This document shows, one piece after another, positions 34,691 to 44,026 of a stretch of 64,000 bases of DNA. The stretch comes from Euzebyella marina (lineage in GTDB: Bacteria > Bacteroidota > Bacteroidia > Flavobacteriales > Flavobacteriaceae). Every line of letters starts with the position of its first letter. Within the stretch, counting starts at the first letter, position 1. The stretch spans positions 372,001-436,000 of the forward strand of contig NZ_JACYFK010000001.1 of the NCBI RefSeq assembly GCF_014855515.1, written 5' to 3'. Under the pieces are notes generated by a model. That model had not been told where the DNA came from and did not search any database. It was given only the letters and a program-made list of their open reading frames with translations. Made by a program: the position numbers and the translations under genes.

Positions 34691-35323
34691 TTAATTGTTT
34701 ATTGATTTTAATATGATGTTCGCCAAGAGTGTAATATTCTTTGTGACTACAAGATATTTTTCCTCTTTAGGATGACTTAAAAACCCCAATTCCAATAGAA
34801 CGGATGGCATAAAGTCCTTCGTTTCCCGAAGCACCTGAAAATTGGAAAACTTTACGCCTCTACTTTCAAATCCCAACTTGTCATTCAAATCAGCTTGTAA
34901 TTGAAACGCCAACCAAGTTGCTTCATCCAAAAACTTCGACCTTTGATTGAACACATAGATTTCTACACCACGAGCATTAGGATTATCCGAATGATTGCAA
35001 TGCAAGGACAGGAACAAATCTGCATTTAGAACTTTGGCCAGCTTGCCCCTATCACTTAAAGAAATTAAGGTATCGCTATAACGTGTTTGATAAATTTCCA
35101 CAGTTTTATTGTGGTTTTTCTCGGCCAATTCTGAAATCAACCTTGCTATTTCCAAGGTTATACTCTTTTCCTTTAAGTTATTTACCCCAATTGCACCGGA
35201 ATCATTTCCGCCGTGGCCAGGGTCAATTACGATGATTTTTTTCTCATCCAAATCCTGACCCAAAAAGATGCAACTTTTGAGAAGCAAAATCATAAAACTG
35301 ACGTTTTTGAGCCACTTTTTCAT
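34691..35323 (-). CDS. N-acetylmuramoyl-L-alanine amidase (Amidase_3)
   Basis: About 210 residues from the ATG at 35323, with a signal peptide (WLKNVSFMILLLKSCIFLGQ). The amidase domain has zinc ligands in IDPGHGGNDSG (His), LKEKSITLEIA (Glu) and LSLHCNHSDN (His), and a C-terminal ELGFLSH with the catalytic Glu. It cuts the peptide from muramic acid in peptidoglycan. Its place beside the tra operon on the opposite strand suggests that it opens the cell wall for the conjugation machine. A GTG at 35353 is an alternative start. Confidence 0.88.
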   Translation of the reverse strand: MKKWLKNVSFMILLLKSCIFLGQDLDEKKIIVIDPGHGGNDSGAIGVNNLKEKSITLEIARLISELAEKNHNKTVEIYQTRYSDTLISLSDRGKLAKVLNADLFLSLHCNHSDNPNARGVEIYVFNQRSKFLDEATWLAFQLQADLNDKLGFESRGVKFSNFQVLRETKDFMPSVLLELGFLSHPKEEKYLVVTKNITLLANIILKSINN

Positions 35324-35474
35324 TTTCAATTTTTCTCTTATTAACAGTTCCACTTCAAAATTTCATAGAATTTGATGTCAAATAATAACATCGAAAACTA
35401 AATAATATCAAATAATATTTTATTCACAAATATTTGATTTTCAGTTATTTATATTCAAATATATGTAAATTTCA

Positions 35475-35515
35475 CATAACGAAAATGAACCAAAAATTTA
35501 AACCCATTCGTTATG
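35475..35515 (+). promoter_or_regulatory. Potential hairpin covering the traE start codon
   Basis: CATAACGAA at 35475-35483 and TTCGTTATG at 35507-35515 form a perfect 9-base inverted repeat with a 23-base loop. The last three bases of the 3' arm are the ATG of traE. If the transcript starts upstream of 35475, folding would hide the start codon. Confidence 0.45.
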
Positions 35516-35800
35516 AAAAAAACATATTATTTGGCGGGCTTTCTTTCGCTCTTATCCACATCGCTTTTTGCACAGATTGGTGGTATTGAAGATTCGGTCA
35601 ACGATGTTTCCGATACCATCAGAGCCATTTTCCCAATCATCTTAGGGGTCATATTCCTTATTGGATTCCTTTTTAATGCAGGTCATTTCTTTGGTGAAAA
35701 CGCAGACCTCAAAAAAGGAATCACGCGAGTCTTGGTATTTGTTTTAATCGCAGGCGCGGTAGTTGGAATCTTCACCTATCTCATAGGCATCGTAGTGTAG
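35513..35800 (+). CDS. traE: Conjugative transposon TraE-like protein (DUF4134)
   Basis: A 95-residue protein with a signal peptide (to SLFAQ) and two membrane helices (AIFPIILGVIFLIGFLFNAG and VLVFVLIAGAVVGIFTYLI). This is the small VirB2/DUF4134-like protein that opens the tra operon in Bacteroidetes ICEs and may be the pilin-like subunit. Its stop overlaps the GTG start of the next gene by one base. Confidence 0.82.
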   Translation: MKKTYYLAGFLSLLSTSLFAQIGGIEDSVNDVSDTIRAIFPIILGVIFLIGFLFNAGHFFGENADLKKGITRVLVFVLIAGAVVGIFTYLIGIVV

Positions 35801-36078
35801 TGAAGAAGTTTGAAGTCTATAGAAATATGCGGAAACGGGCGGTCATATTTGGCCTGCCCATTTCGCTATTTGCCTTGATGATGGTATCTATTTTGGCATC
35901 ACTGCTCATCATCATTTTTTCCTTCAGCTTTGGCATCATCATCGGGCTAATGGTCTTTAATGGTGGACTTTATATTGCCTTGACTCGAATAGCCAACAAT
36001 CCGCAGCTTTTCCAAATGGGTAATCCTTTTCCAAAAATCATCAGCAACAAGCGTAACTCAGGTTTTGAATATGAATAA
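35800..36078 (+). CDS. traF: Conjugative transposon TraF-like protein (DUF4133, VirB3-like)
   Basis: A 92-residue protein beginning with GTG. KKFEVYRNMRKRAVIFGLPI is the conserved opening of the family and is lost if the ATG at 35827 is used. Two adjacent membrane helices follow. It corresponds to VirB3 and works next to the TraG ATPase. Its last codons overlap the TraG start. Confidence 0.82.
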   Translation: MKKFEVYRNMRKRAVIFGLPISLFALMMVSILASLLIIIFSFSFGIIIGLMVFNGGLYIALTRIANNPQLFQMGNPFPKIISNKRNSGFEYE

Positions 36079-38473
36079 GATGAACCTCTCAGCATATCAA
36101 CCCATTGCAGATATTCAGGATAATATCGTCTTTGCCAATAATGGCAATGTGGTGTTGTGCTATAAAGGGAATCTGCCAGAAATCTATTCGCTTTCTGAAA
36201 AGGACTTTGAGGATATACACGGTGCGTGGTTCCAAGCCTTGAAGTCACTACCTGTTGGAACGGTGGTTCATAAACAGGATATCTATTTAAAGAAGTCCTA
36301 CTCTTCAGAACAATTGCCCAACACATCTTTTCTTGAAAAGGCCACCCACAACCATTTTAAGGGACTTGGTTATATAGAGCACCAATGCTATCTGTTCTTT
36401 ATCCTGACTAAAAACAAGGCACTCAACAATTCTAAATATGTCAATCCGTTCCGGAAGGTTTCTAAGGGGATTGTCCAGCAAATGGATGACAACATTAAGG
36501 TATTTGCCAATGCGGTCAGCGATTCGGTGTCCTTCATCAACAATAGTAGAAAGATGCGTTTTATTCCGCTTCAAGCGAAAGAAATAGAAGACTTGACCAG
36601 CTCATACTTCAATGGATTTAGTGAAGGATTTGATACCGACATCCTACTGGAAAAGAAAAACGTCACCATCGGTGACAATCATTTTGATGCCCTGGCCGTC
36701 AACAGCGAACTGTGCTTTGGCGAAAGTGTACAAAGTAGCAAGACCAATGAGAAATTCACTTCTGACGATTTTGTATTTCATCAAGGGTTTATTGATGGCT
36801 TAGGGCTTACGTTGAACGAGAACCATATCGTAAACCAAATTTTGTATTTGGATGATAAACAGAAATGGCGAAAGCTGCTCGACAAGAAAATAGAAGAGCT
36901 TAACAAAAGTTCCAATTTCGGTTCGCAGAATAAGGTGGTTCTTGGTAAAATCCAGCACATCCTTGACCAAATCAATGCCGATGACAATGCACGGATTATC
37001 CGAGGTCATTTGAATGTGGTCTATTGGGCAAAGGACAAAAAAAGTCTGGATTCCATTACTTCAAAAATCAAGACCGAGTTCAAGGAACTGGATATCATCC
37101 CATATTATCCAAGAGGTGAAGAACGCAAGAATTACATCCTGAACAGCTATTGCTGTTTTTCATCCAACTTCTCGAACAATGATTTGTATGTAACAGATTT
37201 GAAACAAGCACTTTGCCTGTCCATTAACAATACCAACTACAAATCTGACGATACCGGAATCATCTTTAATGACCGAGAGCATAACATTCCAGTTCTTAAA
37301 GATGTTTGGGATGAACGAAAGAAGCGTATCAAAGCACGAAACTTTGCCATTTTCGCCCCAACGGGCGAAGGCAAATCGTTCCTTGCCAATAACATACTGC
37401 GCCAGTATTTTGAAAAAGGTGTCCGCTTGGTCATTATTGACTTGGGTGGATCCTACACCAAATTTGCCAAGCTCTATCCCGAAAAGTACACCGTGCTTCG
37501 CTATGAGAGCGGAAAGAACCTTGGTATTAACCCATTCTTTATTAGCGATAAAAATGACCTAACACCGGAACGGCTTGAAGATTTATCGGTGTTCCTTTTT
37601 GAATTGTTTGCTTCTGATTTAAAAGTGACGAAAGCACAATCCGTTTCGATCAAAAAAATACTGCGTCATTATTACGATAGCACTTCTGAAAACCATTCTC
37701 TGGAAGGCTTCTACAATTTTATAGAAAGGCATCAAAAAGATATTCTGAGCGACCTAAAAATCCATCCCGACTACTTTAATGTAACGAGCTTTCTGCACGT
37801 GATATCCGAGTATGTCGGCGATGGTCTATATAGTTTTCTCTTTGAAGTTAGCGAGGACCAAACCTATAAAATTGAGGACAAACGATTGATTGTTTTTGAA
37901 CTGGATGAAGTGAAGGACAATAAGGAAATCTTGTCCGTAATGCTCAAGCTCATCAAGTCGGCCATCCAAAGAACCATCTGGCGCAATCGTGCCGAAAAGG
38001 GCATCATCCTGTTCGATGAGTTTGCGAAGCAACTGAAGTTTGATAATGTACTGGAAAGTGTGGAATTCTACTACCAAGCCATCAGAAAGCAAAACGGTGC
38101 TATCGGTATTATTTTACAATCCATCAATCAGTTACCCAACAATTCTACATCGGCCAGTATTCTTGAAAATACACAGGTCATTTACAGCTTAAACAATGAA
38201 AAGGGTTATGATGAACTGGTCAAACGCCTTAATCTTTCCAGCCACGACCTGAATCAGTTAAAGTCCATCAAGAACAATCTTTCCGGACCACGGAAGTACA
38301 CCGAAATGTTCATCAAAATCGGGAAGGAAAGCAACATCTTCCGGTTGGAAGTTCCAAAGGAAGTTTATGCCGCCTACTTAACGGATGGAAAGGAAAATGA
38401 GGAAATAATGAAGCTCTACAATGAGCATCAGGATATGGAAAAAGCAATAATTCAATTCACATCTAAAACATAA
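36071..38473 (+). CDS. traG: TraG, VirB4-type conjugation ATPase
   Basis: About 800 residues from the ATG at 36071, overlapping the TraF stop. The N-terminal part (about 1-400) is the VirB4/CagE domain. The ATPase has Walker A FAPTGEGKSFLANN near residue 425 and Walker B GIILFDEFAKQ near 643, followed by a QSINQLPNNSTSA sensor-like segment. It powers assembly of the type IV secretion channel at the inner membrane and is the most conserved gene in the operon. Confidence 0.93.
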   Translation: MNKMNLSAYQPIADIQDNIVFANNGNVVLCYKGNLPEIYSLSEKDFEDIHGAWFQALKSLPVGTVVHKQDIYLKKSYSSEQLPNTSFLEKATHNHFKGLGYIEHQCYLFFILTKNKALNNSKYVNPFRKVSKGIVQQMDDNIKVFANAVSDSVSFINNSRKMRFIPLQAKEIEDLTSSYFNGFSEGFDTDILLEKKNVTIGDNHFDALAVNSELCFGESVQSSKTNEKFTSDDFVFHQGFIDGLGLTLNENHIVNQILYLDDKQKWRKLLDKKIEELNKSSNFGSQNKVVLGKIQHILDQINADDNARIIRGHLNVVYWAKDKKSLDSITSKIKTEFKELDIIPYYPRGEERKNYILNSYCCFSSNFSNNDLYVTDLKQALCLSINNTNYKSDDTGIIFNDREHNIPVLKDVWDERKKRIKARNFAIFAPTGEGKSFLANNILRQYFEKGVRLVIIDLGGSYTKFAKLYPEKYTVLRYESGKNLGINPFFISDKNDLTPERLEDLSVFLFELFASDLKVTKAQSVSIKKILRHYYDSTSENHSLEGFYNFIERHQKDILSDLKIHPDYFNVTSFLHVISEYVGDGLYSFLFEVSEDQTYKIEDKRLIVFELDEVKDNKEILSVMLKLIKSAIQRTIWRNRAEKGIILFDEFAKQLKFDNVLESVEFYYQAIRKQNGAIGIILQSINQLPNNSTSASILENTQVIYSLNNEKGYDELVKRLNLSSHDLNQLKSIKNNLSGPRKYTEMFIKIGKESNIFRLEVPKEVYAAYLTDGKENEEIMKLYNEHQDMEKAIIQFTSKT

Positions 38474-38477
38474 TGTT

Positions 38478-39053
38478 ATGAAAACAAAAATCTTGATTAT
38501 CGCAACGGCATTCATCTTTTTATTGCCTGCACGCGCTGCGTGCCAGGGAATGCCAGTCTATGACAATACCAACTTCATCAGTTTGGTTAAACAGCTATTG
38601 GAATCGGGTAAACAGACCGCAGAAATGATTAAGTCCGTAAAATTTCTCAAGGATGCCAAAGAAGCTATTGAAAAAGTTTCAAGCGTTGTCCAACAGCTTA
38701 GGGCAGTTGAGGAAATCGCACAGAACAATCAGCGCCTTATTGATGTAATGCAAAATGACCTTCAGGATATTCTCAATTCCCCCTACATCAAACCCGAGGA
38801 AATTGACAAGGTTATGGGTTCTTTCGAAACCATTGTACAAAATTCCTTGGACACGGTGGATTTTATAGACGAAGTTCTCTCAAGTGATTATCTAAAAATG
38901 AGTGATGCCGAACGCGCCGAAGTCCTGAAAACCAAGGAACTGGAATCGAAGCAGATGGTTTCCAGCATCACTATGAAAACAAAACGCTATCGTGATATTA
39001 TTTCATTCAGAAAGATGCAGGATAAAGTCAATAATCGAGAAATAGGATATTAA
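38478..39053 (+). CDS. traI: TraI-like periplasmic conjugation protein (DUF4141, VirB5-like)
   Basis: A 191-residue exported protein with a signal peptide (IIATAFIFLLPARAACQG) and a long, mostly helical mature part rich in coiled-coil heptads (LKDAKEAIEKVSSVVQQLRAVEEIAQNNQRLIDVM). Position and helical nature match TraI of Bacteroides conjugative transposons. It probably acts at the pilus base or tip. It lies 4 bases after traG and 2 bases before traJ. Confidence 0.72.
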   Translation: MKTKILIIATAFIFLLPARAACQGMPVYDNTNFISLVKQLLESGKQTAEMIKSVKFLKDAKEAIEKVSSVVQQLRAVEEIAQNNQRLIDVMQNDLQDILNSPYIKPEEIDKVMGSFETIVQNSLDTVDFIDEVLSSDYLKMSDAERAEVLKTKELESKQMVSSITMKTKRYRDIISFRKMQDKVNNREIGY

Positions 39054-39055
39054 CA

Positions 39056-39898
39056 ATGACTGCGACCATCATTTTAGGAATTGGCTTGGAATACATCGAT
39101 ACGGTGTTCCAGACCATACAGGCCAGCGACTTTTCGCAATACACTATTGCCGGAATGAAAACACTTGCTGTCCTATTTTTCTTGGTCAACATCCTTAAAA
39201 AATACAACGAAGGTATTGCTGACAAGGACGGTTACACTTGGGGGTTGAGTCCGGGCGAATTGGCAAAGAATTTTGCCATTGTCCTATTGGTCATATTTTC
39301 AACGCAGGTGTTAGGATTCTTTGATGGGATATTGGTAGCCATCGAGGAACAATATAGGGGCACGGCACCTGCGTTACTTCCATTGCAAATGCAGGATATA
39401 CCATTAGAGGAAGATGTCAGCCTTTTTGATGCCGCAAGCTCGGCAATGACGCTTTTGTATGAGGCATTGGTAACACCATTATATGGGTTCAAGATATTGG
39501 CCTTTATCCTAAGCACCATACTTTGGATATTGGATTTGTTTATCTATCCGCTGTTTTTAGCAGAACGCTTTTTCCTCTTGGGAATAATGCAGGCGTTTTT
39601 TCCATTGGTCATTAGTTTGGCAGTTTTTGAAAAATTCCGTTCGCTCGCCTATACCTTCTTTAAACTGTACGCTGCCGTTTATATGCTCGTACCAGCATTC
39701 TTTCTGGTCAATGTGTTTATCAATGCCATTTACACGGAAATAAATACCAATTTCTGGGTTAACCTGTTCGGAACCGATACAGGTCAGGGCTTTTTTGCGC
39801 CTGTAGTTCAACTGGGCTCAGTTGGCTTTATCGTTTTTCTAAAATTCAAATTGTATAGACGTGCAACCTCGTTTACCCTCAGATTATTTACCAACTAA
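39056..39898 (+). CDS. traJ: TraJ conjugation membrane protein (VirB6-like)
   Basis: A 280-residue polytopic membrane protein with about six hydrophobic segments and acidic loops. The conserved region YPLFLAERFFLLGIMQAFFPLVISLAVFEKFRSLAYTFFKLY is typical of Bacteroidetes TraJ. It is expected to form part of the inner-membrane channel. It is somewhat shorter than CTnDOT TraJ as I remember it. Confidence 0.85.
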   Translation: MTATIILGIGLEYIDTVFQTIQASDFSQYTIAGMKTLAVLFFLVNILKKYNEGIADKDGYTWGLSPGELAKNFAIVLLVIFSTQVLGFFDGILVAIEEQYRGTAPALLPLQMQDIPLEEDVSLFDAASSAMTLLYEALVTPLYGFKILAFILSTILWILDLFIYPLFLAERFFLLGIMQAFFPLVISLAVFEKFRSLAYTFFKLYAAVYMLVPAFFLVNVFINAIYTEINTNFWVNLFGTDTGQGFFAPVVQLGSVGFIVFLKFKLYRRATSFTLRLFTN

Positions 39899-39909
39899 TT
39901 CCATTCAGA

Positions 39910-40533
39910 ATGAAAACACCTTACAAGAACATATACAAAATATTGAAACTGAATCGGCTTATTGTTTTGGCAGTAGTCATCTGTGCGTTGCTATCCAGCA
40001 GCTTTTCGCTTTTAATGGTTTATAATATGAACAAAACTGCTCTCAATAGTGCCTTTGCTATCAATACCGATGGCAGTATCATTCCGTTAAAGCTCGTAAC
40101 TCAAAAGGAAAATTTCAGGGTCGAAGCTCTGGCTCACTTAGAACTGTTCCATAACTACTTCTATAACATCGATGCCAGCAACTACGAACGCAATCTGGAA
40201 AAGGCTCTTTGGCTGGCCAACAGCTCGGTGGATAATCTCTACCGTCAGAAAAAGGCTGATGGTGTCTATAATCGATTGCTTCAGTATTCCCTTGTTCAAA
40301 GAGTGCTGAGCATCGATTCGCAAGTAGAGCAGCAAAACGGAAGCTACGTCTTCAGGACAGTAACCATTTTTGAAATCAATAGAGGTTCAGTCATTGACAC
40401 TTACGAATTGGTATCTACAGGAAACTTGATTATGGTAGACCGAAACTTTCCCAACAATCCACACGGATTGTTGATTACCAATTATTTCGAAAACACTTTA
40501 AGAAAAATAGATTATGAAAGTAGAAAAGAATAA
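39910..40533 (+). CDS. traK: TraK conjugation protein (VirB8-like)
   Basis: A 207-residue protein with a short cytosolic N-terminus, one membrane helix (LIVLAVVICALLSSSFSLLMVY) and a periplasmic NTF2-like VirB8 domain (HLELFHNYFYNIDASNYERNLEKALWLA). It bridges inner and outer-membrane parts of the transfer channel. Its end overlaps traM by 20 bases. Confidence 0.88.
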   Translation: MKTPYKNIYKILKLNRLIVLAVVICALLSSSFSLLMVYNMNKTALNSAFAINTDGSIIPLKLVTQKENFRVEALAHLELFHNYFYNIDASNYERNLEKALWLANSSVDNLYRQKKADGVYNRLLQYSLVQRVLSIDSQVEQQNGSYVFRTVTIFEINRGSVIDTYELVSTGNLIMVDRNFPNNPHGLLITNYFENTLRKIDYESRKE

Positions 40534-41443
40534 AATCATTTTTGCTGGTGTACTCGCCATCATTTTCCTCTTCCTTATCTCGTATTCAGTAATGCTTATG
40601 GAAGATGAGGACAATGATGAAGACACCTTGCAACAGACGCTTGTTCCTGAACTGGAAGATGACCAAAAGGAATACGATTCCAAACTCGATGCCATAAACG
40701 ACCTCAAGGAAGTGCGTGAAAGCACCGCACCGAGCATCTACGATGAAAAGCTCTTGGATTCTACGGGACTGTACAATCCTGATTTGCCAGAACAAAAAAA
40801 GCAACGCATTGTGGATAGTATTTACAAGGCTGGCAAGATTAAGTATTCCGAAAAACGCTATCAAAATTTGGGACAAAAGCGAGTTGTTCAACAAACAACA
40901 CCAAAGGTGGATTCTGCTGAAGTTAAAAGAGAACAAAAAATTGAAGCCGAAGAATTGGGCCTGGAACATCAACTGTTCTTTGCGGCCTCGCCCAAGCCCA
41001 ATGAAGTTTCAATTATCGGCAATACTGATGAAACGATTTACGTAGTCGTAGATGGTGACCAGGTTGTTCAAGCAAATACCCGATTACGGATGCGCCTAAC
41101 CAAATCGGCTACTATCAATGGTAAACTTATGCCAAAGAACACGCCTGTTTTTGGCTTTATCAGTTTCCAGCCCAATCGTGCTTTAATTGAAATTGAGAAT
41201 ATTAAACACCATCCCACTAAACTAAAAGCCTTCGATTTGCAAGACGGTAGTGAGGGTATCTATGTCGAAAACAACTTTAGGGAAGAGGTAACCAGAGAGG
41301 TATTTGATGATGTTATTGGCGATATTAATATTCCCAGCGTACCGCAAGTTGGCGGACTTACACAAGTATTTAGGCGTTCTAACCGCAGGGTAAAAGTAAC
41401 CGTCCTGAACAATTACAGATTAATCCTAAAACCAAAACTATGA
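40514..41443 (+). CDS. traM: TraM conjugation protein (VirB10-like)
   Basis: A 309-residue protein with one membrane helix (IIFAGVLAIIFLFLISYSVML), an acidic and Gln-rich linker, and a C-terminal VirB10-type beta domain (LRMRLTKSATINGKLMPKNTPVFGFISF). It spans the periplasm as the core scaffold. The gap between traK and traM where traL usually lies is absent here; the two genes overlap directly. Confidence 0.88.
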   Translation: MKVEKNKIIFAGVLAIIFLFLISYSVMLMEDEDNDEDTLQQTLVPELEDDQKEYDSKLDAINDLKEVRESTAPSIYDEKLLDSTGLYNPDLPEQKKQRIVDSIYKAGKIKYSEKRYQNLGQKRVVQQTTPKVDSAEVKREQKIEAEELGLEHQLFFAASPKPNEVSIIGNTDETIYVVVDGDQVVQANTRLRMRLTKSATINGKLMPKNTPVFGFISFQPNRALIEIENIKHHPTKLKAFDLQDGSEGIYVENNFREEVTREVFDDVIGDINIPSVPQVGGLTQVFRRSNRRVKVTVLNNYRLILKPKL

Positions 41444-42279
41444 GACGATATAATTATATATTCATAATGGTATTTGTTTTCGCTTTCGCGAAAGCGAACG
41501 CACAAACCACCCACTTACTTGATACCATTTATGCAAATGACACTAAAAATGTGGCACTATTCTTCCCAGAACCTATTCGGCAAGGTATAACCGGTTCAGA
41601 TAATTTTGTCTTTACCTACAATCGTGAAAAAGAACAATATTTTGGACTGTTGCAAGCCAAGCCTGGAAAGGAAAGTAATTTGCTGGTAATCAACCGAAAT
41701 GGCTCGATTTTTTCGTATATTGTAAGGTATAAAAAACAGCTTTCTAAGCTCAATTATTTTATTCCGATATCAAGTAGTATCGGAAATGAAAAACCGATTG
41801 TAACCGATTCAATTCTTGCTGAATCTTCTGAAGAGCGTGTAGATAACAGAACGTACCATTACCAAAAATTCTGCGCATACCTTCTCAATAGGAAACAGCG
41901 CATTGGTCGAATCAAAAAGCGAAATGAAGGTATTGTTTTACGTGTTGAGAATATCGTTTTCGATAAAGAAGAACTGTACTTCGTCATCCAGATTGAGAAT
42001 AATTCTACCTTGGATTACGATTTGAATTTCTTGAACCTTTCGATTGAAACACGACAAAAAGGAAAAAGGAAATCATTACAACGTTTGTATCAAGAGCCGA
42101 TTTACAAACATAATCTGCCTTCAAAAATTGCAGAAGGTGAAACGGTACGGTTCGTTTATGTATTGCCAAAATTTTCATTATCCAATGACCGTAGGGCAAT
42201 TTTAGAACTGAATGAAAAGGATGGTGAACGAAATATTGAAATGAAACTATCGTACAGATATATCAATAACCCAAATTAA
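41440..42279 (+). CDS. traN: TraN conjugation protein (DUF4138, VirB9-like)
   Basis: A 279-residue exported protein with a signal peptide (VFVFAFAKANAQ) and a beta-rich body with IYANDTKNVALFFPEPIRQGITGS near the N-terminus, the mark of Bacteroidetes TraN. It overlaps traM by 4 bases. The signal peptide coding region contains a perfect 20-base palindrome (41479-41498). Confidence 0.88.
   Translation: MRRYNYIFIMVFVFAFAKANAQTTHLLDTIYANDTKNVALFFPEPIRQGITGSDNFVFTYNREKEQYFGLLQAKPGKESNLLVINRNGSIFSYIVRYKKQLSKLNYFIPISSSIGNEKPIVTDSILAESSEERVDNRTYHYQKFCAYLLNRKQRIGRIKKRNEGIVLRVENIVFDKEELYFVIQIENNSTLDYDLNFLNLSIETRQKGKRKSLQRLYQEPIYKHNLPSKIAEGETVRFVYVLPKFSLSNDRRAILELNEKDGERNIEMKLSYRYINNPN
41479..41498. 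repeat. 20-bp perfect palindrome inside the traN signal peptide
   Basis: TTCGCTTTCGCGAAAGCGAA reads identically on both strands. Its core TTTCGCGAAA recurs at 49726-49735 (end of the BfmA/BtgA gene, with CGCTTTT/AAAGCG flanks) and at 52191-52200 (noncoding). All three copies are in the ICE; I saw none in the chromosomal part. Confidence 0.7.
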
Positions 42280-42286
42280 AGTCATT

Positions 42287-42658
42287 ATGAAAAATAGTAT
42301 CGTTTTCACGCTCGTATTGCTGTTCCTTTCGTGTGCAGATTCCACAACTAAAGTTTCAGGACCAAGTGCTACAGCCCAAGTTGTTATCGAAAGCTTTTAT
42401 GAAAAGGATGAAGAAACCTTAAAAGCCAACTCAACACCACAGGCTTATTCTAACTATATGAATACCATAAATATGTTCAACGCTACACCAAAAGATGATT
42501 CCAATTTTAGTGTTTTGCAGGACACGATTATGGGTGATGTGGCTTGGGTAAAATATACAACAGCTTACGATAAAACACCCGGCCTTTTCAAACTGGTTAA
42601 GCAAAACGGTAAGTGGCTGGCAGATGCCAGAGGTTCAAAAGATAAATCGCCTTTTTGA
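42287..42658 (+). CDS. Small lipoprotein at the end of the tra operon
   Basis: A 123-residue lipoprotein (VFTLVLLFLSCADS) with an NTF2-like feel: AQVVIESFYEKDEETLKANSTPQAYSNYM, then a closing FKLVKQNGKWLADARG as in DUF4878-type lipoproteins. It starts 8 bases after traN in the place where TraO-TraQ lie in CTnDOT. It could be an outer-membrane anchor (VirB7-like) or an entry-exclusion factor; both are guesses from position. Confidence 0.55.
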   Translation: MKNSIVFTLVLLFLSCADSTTKVSGPSATAQVVIESFYEKDEETLKANSTPQAYSNYMNTINMFNATPKDDSNFSVLQDTIMGDVAWVKYTTAYDKTPGLFKLVKQNGKWLADARGSKDKSPF

Positions 42659-42667
42659 AAAACGTAT

Positions 42668-44026
42668 TTATTTATTTTTATCGAGATTGATTTCCCAATA
42701 GCCTCTTGTTCCGCCCACACGCTCTATATATCCAGCATCCTTTAAATTATTGAGGTGTTTTTGAATTGCAGATTCATTGATATGTAATACTTCTGCAATA
42801 CCGGAACGACTTATTCGATTATCTTGAGCAATTAACTTCAGAACTTCTTTTTGTCTATGTGTTAATTCAGAAATGGCACCAATATCCTTTTCGATTTGAC
42901 CACCTATTTGACCACCTTTTAGACCACCTTTTGCACCACCTTCATCAACAGTAGTTTCTTTAGCCTCAAATGTCATTCTAAGAAAGTTATCAGAAAAACT
43001 AAAACTCTCTTTGCCATAGTGTTCCAAAATACGAGGGATGCCAGAACCTAATTGTTCCACCAGTTCTAAATCCTTAAAAATTCGCATCAGTTCTTTATTC
43101 CGTGGGACTGAAAAGCCCTCAAAAAATTCCTTTTTGCTCAAACCTTCGGGCAGACCACCAGCTGATGTAATTTCTATCCTGTCCGAAAAGATTTCAAACT
43201 TTGGGGTAATCTCGTTGGTATAGTCGTAATGCACAAATGCATTGATAATAGCTTCCCGTAAGGCGATGGGATTCCAAAGATTGGCCTGTTGTCGTTCCTT
43301 TGCGGTAATTTTTGTGGCTGTTCTGTTCTCGACGGCAATCTTATCAATGACCTGCTTGGTCGCTTTTACCAAGCATTCGTGACCATATTCGTTACTTTCA
43401 ATGAGATCTGTTCGGGTCTTGCCTGAATACTTGGCCACTTTAATAGAGGTATTGTTCTTGTCAGCTAAAAGATAGCCTGCGTAATTGAATGCGCCATCTT
43501 CGGTAAGCAATTCCAGGTTCTTTGTAAAGGCTTTCCCCAAATTATAGCCAGCTTCTTCGTAATAGATTTTCAACTGTCCAAAGCTCAGGTCCTGTCGTCC
43601 AGATTTAATTTTGCTGATGGAATTTCGTGTGCGCTTAGCAAAGAGCTCGTCTATCATCTTTTGGGACATTGGCTCTGCAGATGAACCCATACGGATAAAA
43701 CACCCCTTTTCGCTCATCCCATACTTTCTAAGATGATACAGTTTTTCAGGACCGCTGGCGACAATAATTTTAAGGATGTCTTTACCATCCCGTTCCTCGC
43801 TCACGATGTCAAACAGACCCAATGCGAAAGGTCGGATGTTGTTCTTTAGCCTATCCTTAATCTTAAGTTGGTCGCCATCCGAATCCGCCAAACCGTAAAC
43901 ATTCTCGTTTTTGTCAATACCGATATAGAGAATACCACCCTCGCGATAGTTCAAAAAAGCAATGACCTCTTTTTCAAGCCCATCGGACAGTTCTCGTTTG
44001 TATTCTATACGGTTTGTTTCTGGCAT
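42668..44026 (-). CDS. AlbA_2 (Schlafen) / HATPase_4 winged-helix regulator
   Basis: A 452-residue protein with an N-terminal AlbA_2/Schlafen domain (NRIEYKRELSDGLEKEVIAFLNYREGGILYIGID, residues 4-110). The central ATP-binding C-terminal type domain carries REAIINAFVHYDY and PRNKELMRIFKDLELVEQLGSGIPRI. A Gly-Lys-rich linker (GGAKGGLKGGQIGGQ) leads to a winged helix (RISRSGIAEVLHINESAIQKHLNNL). Members are putative transcription regulators or nucleic-acid-binding helicase-like proteins. It is divergent from the TrlF-type gene and may regulate or cooperate with it (inference). Confidence 0.82.
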   Translation of the reverse strand: MPETNRIEYKRELSDGLEKEVIAFLNYREGGILYIGIDKNENVYGLADSDGDQLKIKDRLKNNIRPFALGLFDIVSEERDGKDILKIIVASGPEKLYHLRKYGMSEKGCFIRMGSSAEPMSQKMIDELFAKRTRNSISKIKSGRQDLSFGQLKIYYEEAGYNLGKAFTKNLELLTEDGAFNYAGYLLADKNNTSIKVAKYSGKTRTDLIESNEYGHECLVKATKQVIDKIAVENRTATKITAKERQQANLWNPIALREAIINAFVHYDYTNEITPKFEIFSDRIEITSAGGLPEGLSKKEFFEGFSVPRNKELMRIFKDLELVEQLGSGIPRILEHYGKESFSFSDNFLRMTFEAKETTVDEGGAKGGLKGGQIGGQIEKDIGAISELTHRQKEVLKLIAQDNRISRSGIAEVLHINESAIQKHLNNLKDAGYIERVGGTRGYWEINLDKNK

